NCBI GenBank assembly: GCA_023412635.1
Contig: JAEYNI010000288.1
Span: 1-7,798 of the forward strand
DNA from: Bacillota bacterium
Lineage (GTDB): Bacteria; Bacillota; Clostridia; Acetivibrionales; DSM-1351
Direction: 5' to 3'
DNA: 7,798 nt
Position numbers and translations under genes: made by a program. The notes beneath the pieces were generated by a model. It did not search any database and was not told the DNA's origin. It saw only the letters and a list, made by a program, of their open reading frames with translations. Position 1 is the first letter of the stretch. Each line of letters starts with the position of its first letter. Shown here piece after piece: positions 1-6,689 of this stretch.

Positions 1-23
1 TATAGCAAGTCCAAATTAAATTA

Positions 24-52
24 TTGACAATACGCATTTAAACTCTGATGAT
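24..52 (+). promoter_or_regulatory. Candidate sigma-A promoter for the tandem DJ-1 gene
   Basis: A perfect -35 box TTGACA lies at 24-29. A 17-base spacer leads to a weak -10 box GATGAT (4 of 6 matches) at 47-52. Transcription would start near 58-60 and give a 5' leader of about 80 bases before the ATG at 141. The ATG at 48 lies inside this -10 region, which argues against it as the start codon. A second, weaker pair is TTGATA at 78-83 and TACACG at 100-105. The -35 is convincing; the exact -10 is not. Confidence 0.4.
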
Positions 53-125
53 TATCACTTCTTTACATGCCACTCTCTTGATAGAATATACATGCATGAT
101 ACACGTGTTGAGCAGCAAAAAACTT

Positions 126-134
126 GATGAGGAG
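126..134 (+). promoter_or_regulatory. Ribosome binding site that fixes the DJ-1 start at 141
   Basis: GATGAGGAG at 126-134 contains a GAGGAG Shine-Dalgarno core, six bases before the ATG at 141. The in-frame upstream ATG at 48 has no such site. Only the start at 141 puts a positively charged n-region directly before the hydrophobic signal segment. Confidence 0.75.
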
Positions 135-140
135 CTTCAT

Positions 141-1304
141 ATGAAAAGAAAAATGAAAAATAGTATTGGCTTGCTTATTATTATATCGGTATTGATTACC
201 ATGTTTGTACCCTCTTGGGCGCAACCGGCAGCAGAGACCAAGAAGTCTGCCCCCGCCAAAAAGGTTTTGATGGTTATTGCACCAAAGGACTACGAGGACG
301 TTGAACTCTTTACCCCAAAGGCAATACTTGAAACCAATGGTGCTAAAGTTAGTATTGCAAGTACAGAGGCTTCAGCTGTTGGAGCGCAGGGAAGAGTCAT
401 TAAGACAGATTTATTAATATCACAGGCTAAGGTATCTGATTATGATGCCATTGTGGTTGTAGGAGGAACAGGAGTTATCGGTACCTTATGGGATAATCCT
501 GAGCTTCGTACTCTGCTTCAGGAGGCCGATAAGCAGAAAAAAATAATCGGTGCCATATGTGCTGCACCTCCAACACTATCAAAAGCAGGATTATTAAAAG
601 ACAAAAAAGCTACAATGTTCCCCTGGGAGGATGGAATAAAAGAACTTACAGCACATGGTGCAATTTATGTTAATGAGGAGACTGTGGTGTCGGATAATAT
701 TGTTACTGGAAGAAATCCTGACGCATCGAAGGCTTTTGGGTTAAAGCTTTGTGATGTACTTGGAATAAGAAAGTTTGAGAAAAAAGTTCTTATGGTTATA
801 GCCCAGAAGGATTTTGAGGATGTTGAATTCTTTGATCCTAAAACAATCCTGGAGGTAAACGGAGCAAAAATTACCGTAGCAAGCACAACTACAGATACAG
901 CTACCGGCTCCAATGGTTCAAGAGTTAAACCCGATATTACAATATCTGATGCAAAGGCATCTGACTACGATGCTATCGTGGTCGTCGGAGGAGTAGGAGT
1001 AATAGGTTCTCTCTGGGATGACACCTCGTTGAGAAAGTTATTACAGGACGCAGACAAAAACAATAAAATCATTGCTGCTATTTGTGCAGCTCCACCTACT
1101 TTATCAAAGGCAGGACTTTTAAAGGACAAGAACGCCACCATGTTTCCTTTTGATGACGGAATCAAGGAACTTACAAAGTATGGTGCAAACTATGTTAATG
1201 AAGAAGTAGTGGTTTCAGGAAACATTGTTACAGGAAGAAACCCTGATGCCTCTCAAGCTTTTGGTCTTAAATTATGTGAAGTGCTGAAAATACTTCACGC
1301 TTAA
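141..1304 (+). CDS. Exported protein with two tandem DJ-1/PfpI domains
   Basis: The protein has 387 residues from the ATG at 141; an in-frame ATG at 48 exists but lacks a ribosome binding site. Residues 1-28 form a Sec signal peptide: basic start MKRKMK, hydrophobic core, likely cleavage after SWA. A short Ala/Lys/Pro linker follows. Then come two DJ-1/PfpI domains, about 41-213 and 215-387, in register at 174 residues. Each keeps the nucleophile-elbow cysteine in AICAAPPTL (Cys140, Cys314) and a glutamate matching human DJ-1 Glu18 (Glu55, Glu229). The family includes glyoxalase/deglycase-like enzymes, chaperones, peptidases and redox sensors; the motif resembles DJ-1 (AICAGP) more than PfpI proteases (AICHGP). 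No lipobox or cell-wall anchor is visible, so the protein is probably secreted or held loosely outside the membrane. Substrate and activity cannot be read from the sequence. Family assignment is firm; function is open. Confidence 0.9.
   Translation: MKRKMKNSIGLLIIISVLITMFVPSWAQPAAETKKSAPAKKVLMVIAPKDYEDVELFTPKAILETNGAKVSIASTEASAVGAQGRVIKTDLLISQAKVSDYDAIVVVGGTGVIGTLWDNPELRTLLQEADKQKKIIGAICAAPPTLSKAGLLKDKKATMFPWEDGIKELTAHGAIYVNEETVVSDNIVTGRNPDASKAFGLKLCDVLGIRKFEKKVLMVIAQKDFEDVEFFDPKTILEVNGAKITVASTTTDTATGSNGSRVKPDITISDAKASDYDAIVVVGGVGVIGSLWDDTSLRKLLQDADKNNKIIAAICAAPPTLSKAGLLKDKNATMFPFDDGIKELTKYGANYVNEEVVVSGNIVTGRNPDASQAFGLKLCEVLKILHA
261..1301 (+). repeat. Internal tandem duplication of a DJ-1 domain
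   Basis: Bases 261-779 and 783-1301 encode two copies of the same domain at a constant offset of 174 codons with no gaps. By eye roughly 70 percent of residues are identical. The longest exact protein match is the 18 residues starting at Ala138 and Ala312, around the active-site cysteine. Synonymous positions have diverged, so this is an established duplication, not an assembly artefact. Confidence 0.9.
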
Positions 1305-1358
1305 TAAATACTCCTCCTCTCTTATAACACGTTGTTTAATTTAAAATCCAAAATTGAT

Positions 1359-1401
1359 AACATACCCCTCGATGGAAGCAATATCTTTCGAAGGGTATGT
1401 T
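1359..1401 (+). terminator. Hairpin terminator after the DJ-1 gene
   Basis: ACATACCC plus TCGA (1360-1372) pairs with TCGA plus GGGTATGT (1388-1400), with one C-A mismatch and a loop of 15 bases; an outer A-T pair (1359/1401) extends it. It is followed by a T-rich but interrupted run (TTATATTTAA). It sits 55 bases after the stop codon and before the araC-type gene. The broken U-tract makes it a moderate intrinsic terminator. Confidence 0.6.
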
Positions 1402-1405
1402 TATA

Positions 1406-1434
1406 TTTAAATTAAGATGTTTTAATTGTATAAT
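1406..1434 (+). promoter_or_regulatory. Candidate promoter for the AraC-family gene
   Basis: A perfect TATAAT lies at 1429-1434. Seventeen bases upstream is TTTAAA (1406-1411), a poor -35 box. The implied leader is about 45 bases and ends in a GGGGG ribosome binding site (1473-1477), nine bases before the ATG. No operator-like dyad was seen here. The surroundings are very AT-rich, so a chance TATAAT is possible. Confidence 0.4.
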
Positions 1435-1486
1435 AATACCATAAAAATAATATTTATCGAGTATTTCTCTTCGGGGGTCAAAAACA

Positions 1487-2404
1487 ATGATATCTCTGGA
1501 AACTGTAGGCAAAAAATATTTTCCAAATTACGGCTTGAAGGTTTTCCTTAAGGAAGACGATTTGCTTAACTCTGATTTAGGCTATGGGGAGCGATTTAAA
1601 ATAGTTTTTGCGGAAGAAGGCTCTGGTATTTTGAACATTGAAGGTAAACGACTGATTTTTGTAAGTCCTGCACTTTTTTGCTTCAATGAAAATGAACACT
1701 ATTTTCTTGAGAGCCACAGTAAGCTTAAAGCACTGACCGTCTGGTTTCATCCAAACATTATAAACAACGCCTTTAGCTTTAATAGAATAAGAAATCCTGA
1801 GGGTTTATCTGCTACTGAAAATCAAGATTTGTTCTGGCTCGAAGTATTTATAGACCGAAATAGTACCTTCAGGGGACAGCTTAATATTGGCCCTGGAACC
1901 TGTAAACAGGTAAAGGCTTTATTCGATTGTATAAGGCTTGAGCTTGATGTACAGAGAGATAATTATTGGCCCTGCAGATCCCGAAGTTATCTGATAGAAC
2001 TGCTTTTTCTCATACAGAGGCTTGCTTCAACACCGGAGGCAAACTACAGTATAGAAATCAACAGGGAGCAAAGTGGTATTAGAGACATACTGTTATACCT
2101 CTATTCCAACTATTCTAAAAAAATAACTATAGAGGACCTGACTGAGAAATTCCATATTAACAGGACCTCTTTAAACAAGCTATTTAATGATGTAACAGGA
2201 ATGTCTGTTATGAATTTTCTGATAAAATACAGAGCCTGCCTGTCAGCACAGCTGCTTAGAGATACAACTCTTCCGGTAGCTGAAATCATCGGCCGTACAG
2301 GGTTTAATGACCCCTCCCATTTCGGGAGAATGTTTAAAAAATATTACGGACTCTCAGCTACCGAGTATCGAGAAAAAACAACTGGATGCTTAAGTAAAAT
2401 GTGA
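1487..2404 (+). CDS. AraC-family transcriptional regulator
   Basis: This 305-residue protein has the usual AraC/XylS size and layout. Residues 1 to about 95 look like the cupin-type sensor domain: a beta-rich segment with GERFKIVFAEEGSGILNIEG, in which this family often binds a small effector. Residues from about 198 to 297 are the DNA-binding domain with two helix-turn-helix units: ITIEDLTEKFHINRTSLNKL around 213-232, and VAEIIGRTGFNDPSHFGRMF around 264-283. The second carries the conserved GFNDPSHFGRMFKKYYG pattern typical of the family. The ATG follows a GGGGG motif. The gene is convergent with the ABC exporter operon, with 15 bases between stops. Targets are unknown; the exporter, the upstream DJ-1 gene or distant genes are all possible. 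AraC proteins of this type usually activate transcription in response to a metabolite, but nothing here identifies the effector. Confidence 0.93.
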   Translation: MISLETVGKKYFPNYGLKVFLKEDDLLNSDLGYGERFKIVFAEEGSGILNIEGKRLIFVSPALFCFNENEHYFLESHSKLKALTVWFHPNIINNAFSFNRIRNPEGLSATENQDLFWLEVFIDRNSTFRGQLNIGPGTCKQVKALFDCIRLELDVQRDNYWPCRSRSYLIELLFLIQRLASTPEANYSIEINREQSGIRDILLYLYSNYSKKITIEDLTEKFHINRTSLNKLFNDVTGMSVMNFLIKYRACLSAQLLRDTTLPVAEIIGRTGFNDPSHFGRMFKKYYGLSATEYREKTTGCLSKM

Positions 2405-2419
2405 TTGTTCAAGTCTCTA

Positions 2420-3589
2420 TCAGATTCCTTTTAGTTGTTTCCTTTTGCTAAGTACAAGGGTTACTGAAATTATCGCTGCCGCAAAGCCAAGCTCTATCAG
2501 CATATAGGATACTATAGAACTTAAATTGTCCAAATTGAATACTGTCAAATCACCTATGGCTTTGTTAGCTTTAATATACCAGTAGGTTGGTAAAAACTTT
2601 GCAATAGCGAGAACATTTTCACCCAGCAGTTCCTGTGGTACAAATACACCTGTCAAAAAACACATTCCAAGAGACAGTACGTTGGAAATACCCGATTGAG
2701 CGTTTCTGTTCTTAATAAGTATTCCGACCAGAAAGCTGATGCTAAGGATGGTTATTGTTAAAATCAATGAGTTTATGCAGAAATATAAAGTATTCAGCTT
2801 AAATATTTCATCCCTGTAAAGAATAACACTTAATATAATCAGTATTGTCCAGCAAGCTAATGAGTAGACAATGTTTCCAAGTAAAATTTGCATGTTAAAA
2901 GAGGTATTACTTACAGGAGAGCATAGATTCCGTCTCCTCAGCTTTATGTTATTGAATACCATCATAATTGAACTGACACCAAGAATGATGATGTTAAGTA
3001 ATACATAAGGAGAATAGTTATAAAAGTACTCCAGTGAACTGGTTTCTTCAACTTTTCCTTCCGATGTCTTCAATTTTACATCTGTTTCAATATCCAGGTC
3101 CTTCTTGATATTTTTGACCAACTCTTCCTGTGATATATTTTTCAGGTTTTTAACATAAAGATCCGCAGAATTCAGGTATTTGTTTATAAGTATATCTGTA
3201 TAAATACCACTTACGGAGCCTGAAACAACGGTCTTGTCTAAAGTTACCGTTTTTCCTGACATAAAGTCTTCTGTAAAGCCGGCAGGTATTTTTGCTATAT
3301 ACTCAACCTCTCTGAAAAACAGTGCATCCTGCAAATCCTCGGTGTTATTGTCAAGCTCAACAAAAACTGAATGGTCTGCCAGATAATCCTTAAGTCCTTC
3401 TGTTAATACAGTATCCTGGCCTTCATTTATAAAAGCCACCTTTGCTTTGGATTGGGTAAAGGTATCTACATTATTGTCATTGCCCATATAAGTAAAAAGT
3501 ATGGCGAGGGCCAGAAATACTACTACATATATTGATAACTGCAAGCTTTGTTTCTTTATTATTCTAAAATATGTTTTAAATATAATCAT
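2420..3589 (-). CDS. ABC-2 type exporter permease (second subunit)
   Basis: This 389-residue membrane protein has the ABC-2 layout. One membrane segment lies near the N-terminus (about 17-36), followed by a large loop of about 155 residues, probably outside the cell. Five more segments follow (about 193-213, 234-257, 267-292, 299-318 and 357-380). Residues around 303-319 (VLSLGMCFLTGVFVPQE) match the family's usual fourth/fifth-helix region with a short re-entrant-like turn. Its start overlaps the end of the upstream permease by 14 bases, and a GAGGAGG ribosome binding site (3597-3603) lies inside that gene, seven bases before the ATG. This points to translational coupling and to a heterodimer with the upstream permease. 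It is the last gene of the operon. The substrate is unknown; relatives export drugs, peptides, lipids or polymers. Confidence 0.9.
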   Translation of the reverse strand: MIIFKTYFRIIKKQSLQLSIYVVVFLALAILFTYMGNDNNVDTFTQSKAKVAFINEGQDTVLTEGLKDYLADHSVFVELDNNTEDLQDALFFREVEYIAKIPAGFTEDFMSGKTVTLDKTVVSGSVSGIYTDILINKYLNSADLYVKNLKNISQEELVKNIKKDLDIETDVKLKTSEGKVEETSSLEYFYNYSPYVLLNIIILGVSSIMMVFNNIKLRRRNLCSPVSNTSFNMQILLGNIVYSLACWTILIILSVILYRDEIFKLNTLYFCINSLILTITILSISFLVGILIKNRNAQSGISNVLSLGMCFLTGVFVPQELLGENVLAIAKFLPTYWYIKANKAIGDLTVFNLDNLSSIVSYMLIELGFAAAIISVTLVLSKRKQLKGI

Positions 3590-4736
3590 ATCTCTGCCTC
3601 CTCATTACCAAATAGGTTACAAGGCAGAACAAGACAGTAAATCCGCTCAGCAAACCTATATTAACGAAAAATCTTGTGTGTGTGTCATAGTAGTATAATG
3701 CATAGAACGCATCTGTTACCAGCGACACCGGGTTAATATATGCCAGTATCGGAACATGTTTCTGAACAATGTATTTCATCTTGTCAAACATCATTCCTGA
3801 CAGAAACGAGGCCGTCATGGTAGAAACAATAAGGATAGCTGTCTTTAATCCCTCTCCCTTTTTATTTATTACGCTAATTAAGGCTCCAAAGCTTATTCCG
3901 CATGCACATCCTATAAAACAGGTCAGTAATATTAACGCCGTTTGATTTCCGAAATCTATTTTTAGTCCAAAAATAAGATAGATCATCAAAAGTATAATTT
4001 CAGTAAAAGAAATTAACAGACCCGCCAGCATTCCTGCAGTCAGAACTTTTAACTTATGCACCGGAGCAACATTGAGTCTTGCAGCTCTTTTTGATAAATT
4101 AGCCTGAGTGTCGGTTACCTCTTTTAGTCCAAAGAAGGCACCGTAAAAGCAGGCCATGGCTATTAAGGTATAAAAATAATTTACTGTGATATCAGGTTTA
4201 TCCTGTGTTCCAATCTGAACTTCTCTTGTAAACACGGAATTGCTTTGCAAATCTTCTGCAAGCCCGTTTTGAAGAGCTGTAGGGTTCTGTTTTAAAATAC
4301 TGAAGACCGTATTTCCAGTCTGGCTGTATTGATCGAAAATTTCTTTAATGATTGTTTGATCAAACCCGGACTTCTTTACTGTAAGACCAATAGGATTGCC
4401 ATAGGTGATATATCCCTCAACCTCGTTGTCGTCAAGCATTTTTTCAGCTTGCTCTTTTGATACCACTTTTGCGTTAAAAAGCTGTTTACCGCTGTTATTG
4501 TCGGCAATCCCTCCGGAATGCTGTTCAATAAAATCTCTGAATTCTTTATTTTTTTGGTACTGTTCATCGTTTACCACTGCTATATTTACAACATTAAAGT
4601 TCTCCGATTTAGTAAGGTTGGAAAATGCCATATTGAAAAAGGTGGCTAGAATCAACGGAAATATTAATGTCCAGAACACTAATGACTTATCACGTACTAT
4701 ACATTTCAATCTGTTAAAAAATATATTAATAAACAT
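3576..4736 (-). CDS. ABC-2 type exporter permease (first subunit)
   Basis: This 386-residue protein has six predicted membrane segments (about 17-37, 186-206, 231-257, 265-290, 298-318 and 355-378) and an extracytoplasmic domain at about 40-185. The motif YINPVSLVTDAFYAL (333-347) matches the conserved NP...D...AL segment before the last helix in ABC-2 permeases. Its size and order match the second permease, but the two sequences are clearly different, so they probably form an asymmetric pair with the adjoining ATPase. A very strong ribosome binding site, GGAGGGGGG (4744-4752), begins right after the stop codon of the ATPase gene; the intergenic gap is 16 bases. The role is ATP-driven export across the membrane. 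The cargo cannot be told from sequence. Confidence 0.92.
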   Translation of the reverse strand: MFINIFFNRLKCIVRDKSLVFWTLIFPLILATFFNMAFSNLTKSENFNVVNIAVVNDEQYQKNKEFRDFIEQHSGGIADNNSGKQLFNAKVVSKEQAEKMLDDNEVEGYITYGNPIGLTVKKSGFDQTIIKEIFDQYSQTGNTVFSILKQNPTALQNGLAEDLQSNSVFTREVQIGTQDKPDITVNYFYTLIAMACFYGAFFGLKEVTDTQANLSKRAARLNVAPVHKLKVLTAGMLAGLLISFTEIILLMIYLIFGLKIDFGNQTALILLTCFIGCACGISFGALISVINKKGEGLKTAILIVSTMTASFLSGMMFDKMKYIVQKHVPILAYINPVSLVTDAFYALYYYDTHTRFFVNIGLLSGFTVLFCLVTYLVMRRQRYDYI

Positions 4737-4752
4737 TATACGTCCCCCCTCC

Positions 4753-5685
4753 TCAGTCTCGGAGATCCTTCCCTGTTATTTCGAGGAAGACATCATTAAG
4801 TGTCGGCATTTCAGAGTATACCCTCCCGAAGGACATATTGTTATCTTTAAAATAGTCCAGAAGGGTGGTAAGGTTGTGTTTTCCCTTATTGTATTTGATT
4901 GAAAGAACTCTATTATTGTATTCCAAACTATTAATGTTGGGGAGCTGCTTTATTTCATTTATCTTATTGTTTTCCAGTTCGAATATCTCAACTGAAATTG
5001 TCTCTCCCAGCTTTATCATCGCTTTAAGCTCATCCTTGCTGCCCATGGCGATTACCTTGCCCTTATCCATGATCATAATCCTGCTGCAAAGCTGCTCAAC
5101 CTCTTCCATGTAGTGGGAGGTGTATATTATGGTGGCTCCCTCTTCATTCAGTTTTTTTATTCCGTCAAGGATGTTGTTTCTGCTTTGTGGGTCGACTGCG
5201 ACTGTTGGTTCATCCAGTATAACAAGCTTGGGCTTATGGGCTATACCGCAGGCGATATTTAAACGTCTCAGCAAGCCACCGCTGAGTTTCTTCGGGTAAA
5301 ATTTCCGGAATTCATTTAGGGCTACAAAGTCAATGGCTTCTTCAACTAACTTTTTACGTTTCTCCTTGTCATTAACATATAGACTGCAGAAGTAATTTAT
5401 ATTCTCGTACACAGTCAGTTCTTCAAACACTGCAACATCCTGCATTATTATCCCAATATCACGCTTGATATCATAGGCATCCGGTGCCATAGGCTTTTCG
5501 AAAAGTCTTATTTCTCCCTTGTTATAGCTCAGGAGCGAAAGAATGCAGTTTATTGCTGTGGTCTTTCCAGAACCGTTTGGTCCAAGAAGTCCGAATATTT
5601 CGCCCTCTTTTACATCAAAGGACAGGTGATCCAGAGCTACCAACTCTCCGTATCTCTTCACTAAATTTTTTACACTCACAATCAT
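4753..5685 (-). CDS. ABC exporter ATPase subunit
   Basis: This is a 310-residue cytoplasmic ATPase that powers the two permeases encoded just downstream. All nucleotide-binding motifs are present: Walker A GPNGSGKT (35-42), Q-loop Gln82, signature LSGGL (134-138, ending in Leu rather than the commoner Gln or Met), Walker B LVILDEP (154-160) with catalytic Glu159, D-loop VDP (164-166), and switch His191. Residues after about 220 form the C-terminal extension common in drug- and antibiotic-type ABC-2 ATPases, ending with the typical PTLNDVFLEITGK. I placed the start at 5685, because the ATG five codons upstream (5700) overlaps the only Shine-Dalgarno sequence. The gene family includes DrrA-, NatA- and CcmA-like proteins. 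Self-resistance, bacteriocin or lipid export are possible, with no evidence to choose. Confidence 0.95.
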   Translation of the reverse strand: MIVSVKNLVKRYGELVALDHLSFDVKEGEIFGLLGPNGSGKTTAINCILSLLSYNKGEIRLFEKPMAPDAYDIKRDIGIIMQDVAVFEELTVYENINYFCSLYVNDKEKRKKLVEEAIDFVALNEFRKFYPKKLSGGLLRRLNIACGIAHKPKLVILDEPTVAVDPQSRNNILDGIKKLNEEGATIIYTSHYMEEVEQLCSRIMIMDKGKVIAMGSKDELKAMIKLGETISVEIFELENNKINEIKQLPNINSLEYNNRVLSIKYNKGKHNLTTLLDYFKDNNMSFGRVYSEMPTLNDVFLEITGKDLRD

Positions 5686-5693
5686 AATCCAAA

Positions 5694-5698
5694 CCTCC
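5694..5698 (-). promoter_or_regulatory. Ribosome binding site that decides the ATPase start
   Basis: Reading the minus strand, GGAGG lies eight bases before the ATG at 5685. The alternative in-frame ATG at 5700 overlaps this site and has no upstream purine-rich motif of its own. The start at 5685 also gives the normal family N-terminus (MIVSVKNLVKRYG). Confidence 0.75.
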
Positions 5699-5728
5699 AT
5701 ATATAGCCGACATCCTATAAATACCTTC

Positions 5729-5779
5729 GCCGGAAATTTTCATGTATTATCCTTACAATAATATTCTACATATTCCGGC
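5729..5779. promoter_or_regulatory. Long-spaced dyad around the exporter promoter
   Basis: GCCGGAA (5729-5735) and TTCCGGC (5773-5779) are perfect inverted repeats 44 bases apart. Inside them ATGTA (5742-5746) and TACAT (5767-5771) form a second pair. The arms are GC-rich in an otherwise AT-rich gap and flank the candidate -10 box. This could be a two-site operator or an imperfect hairpin. No T-run follows on either strand, so it is not a normal terminator. Confidence 0.4.
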
Positions 5780-5785
5780 TGTCAT
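5758..5785 (-). promoter_or_regulatory. Candidate promoter of the ABC exporter operon
   Basis: On the minus strand, ATGACA (5 of 6 to the -35 consensus, plus 5780-5785) is followed after 16 bases by TATTAT (5 of 6 to -10, plus 5758-5763). Transcription would start near 5750, giving a leader of about 65 bases. An alternative -10, TATAAT, lies right at the modA stop (plus 5831-5836) but lacks a good -35. Confidence 0.45.
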
Positions 5786-5814
5786 ACTTAAGTGTCTGGA
5801 ATCAGAAGTAAATG

Positions 5815-5826
5815 TGACAATTGTCA
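5815..5826. promoter_or_regulatory. Perfect palindrome TGACAATTGTCA, likely operator
   Basis: A 12-base perfect palindrome lies six bases past the modA stop codon. Outer A-T pairs extend it to about 18 bases with one wobble-type mismatch. Read as TGTGA-N6-TCATA it is one base from the CRP-type consensus TGTGA-N6-TCACA. Its centre is about 70 bases upstream of the candidate exporter start site, a spacing used by CRP/FNR-type activators. It also lies directly downstream of a TATAAT (5831-5836), where a TetR- or MarR-type repressor could act. Confidence 0.45.
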
Positions 5827-5831
5827 TATTA

Positions 5832-6659
5832 TTATACTAAAAAAGTGAAGCCATACTTTTCAAAAACAGCTTTAGCTTTACTGCCATACAGAAACTCAGT
5901 AAACCCTTTGGCCTGTTCCGGGCTTTTACTTCCTTTTATCACTGCAGCAGGATAGTAAACGGGTTTATGCGATCCTTCAGGTGCAGCTGCAGCAATTCTT
6001 ACCTTATCGGAAATCTTCGCATCTGTGAAATAGACTATACCGGCATCTACATTACCCGTTTCCACCCAGGTTAATACTTCCTTTACATTGTTTCCGTACA
6101 CAGCCTTTTCCTGCACCTGCTCTAAGATATTGAGATTTGATAAAACCTCTTCAGCGTATTGGCCTACCGGTACGCCCTTGGGTTCACCTAGACCAATTTG
6201 CTTTACCTTATCCAGAGTAAGGTCCTTAAAATCGATGATCAACGCTGAATCCTTCGGAACAATCAGAACAACCTGATTTTCAAGAAAGTTCTTCCGTGTA
6301 TCCGGGATAATCAGCCCTTTTTTCTCCAGTGAATCCATTTGTTTGACAGCAGCAGATATAAATATATCCACACCAGCCCCATTTTCAATTTGCTGCTGAA
6401 GTGCTCCCGAGGCTCCAAAGGAAAACGTCACCTTAACGTTTTTGTTTGACTCTTCGTAAACTGTTTTTACTTCTGTAAGAGCATCCTTCAAACTGGATGC
6501 AGCAGCTACAGTTAATTCAACAGTCTGAGTATCCTCCGCCTGTGTATCCTCTGTAATTACTGAAGTCTGTTCTGAAGCCGTCCCGCAGCCGGAAAACAGA
6601 ATCGCTGACAATAAAAACACTGCTAACAATCTTGTTGATAATCTCTTAATCTCTTTCAT
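5832..6659 (-). CDS. modA: Molybdate ABC transporter substrate-binding lipoprotein ModA
   Basis: This 275-residue protein captures molybdate (or tungstate) outside the membrane and hands it to the ModB/ModC permease. Residues 1-24 are a lipoprotein signal ending LFSGC, with lipidation at Cys25; Phe at the -3 position is somewhat unusual. A Thr/Glu/Asp-rich linker runs to about 46. The periplasmic-binding fold follows: LTVAAASSLKDAL near 49, TFSFGASGALQQQIENG near 78, and NVDAGIVYFTDA near 203. By alignment from memory with E. coli ModA, oxyanion ligands correspond to Ser55/56, Ser84, Val165 (Ala in E. coli), Val192 and Tyr210. An AGGAGG ribosome binding site (6665-6670) precedes the ATG by five bases. 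No modB or modC is adjacent, and the next gene downstream belongs to an unrelated exporter. Family assignment is firm; molybdate versus tungstate preference is not decided. Confidence 0.94.
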   Translation of the reverse strand: MKEIKRLSTRLLAVFLLSAILFSGCGTASEQTSVITEDTQAEDTQTVELTVAAASSLKDALTEVKTVYEESNKNVKVTFSFGASGALQQQIENGAGVDIFISAAVKQMDSLEKKGLIIPDTRKNFLENQVVLIVPKDSALIIDFKDLTLDKVKQIGLGEPKGVPVGQYAEEVLSNLNILEQVQEKAVYGNNVKEVLTWVETGNVDAGIVYFTDAKISDKVRIAAAAPEGSHKPVYYPAAVIKGSKSPEQAKGFTEFLYGSKAKAVFEKYGFTFLV

Positions 6660-6689
6660 ATAAACCTCCTGTCAACACTTTATTTTTTT

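Noticed and set aside
48..140. N-terminal extension of the DJ-1 protein from the ATG at 48
   Set aside because: It has no ribosome binding site, would overlap the likely promoter -10, and would bury the signal peptide 31 residues inside the protein.
665..1165. Minus-strand open frames of 82 and 66 codons within the DJ-1 gene
   Set aside because: They are antisense to a clearly conserved duplicated domain and occur in parallel positions only because the domain is repeated.
2420..4736. The two permeases as the missing ModB components
   Set aside because: They have the ABC-2 exporter layout with big extracytoplasmic domains and lack the importer EAA-type loop; the operon ATPase also has an exporter-type C-terminal end.
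4405..5113. Plus-strand open frames of 165 and 82 codons opposite the permease and ATPase genes
   Set aside because: They are antisense to conserved ABC motifs, have no ribosome binding site, and their low-complexity Ser/Leu/Ile content is typical of shadow frames.
5729..5779. The dyad after modA as a rho-independent terminator
   Set aside because: The hairpin would be long and imperfect with a large inner loop, and no T-run follows on either strand.
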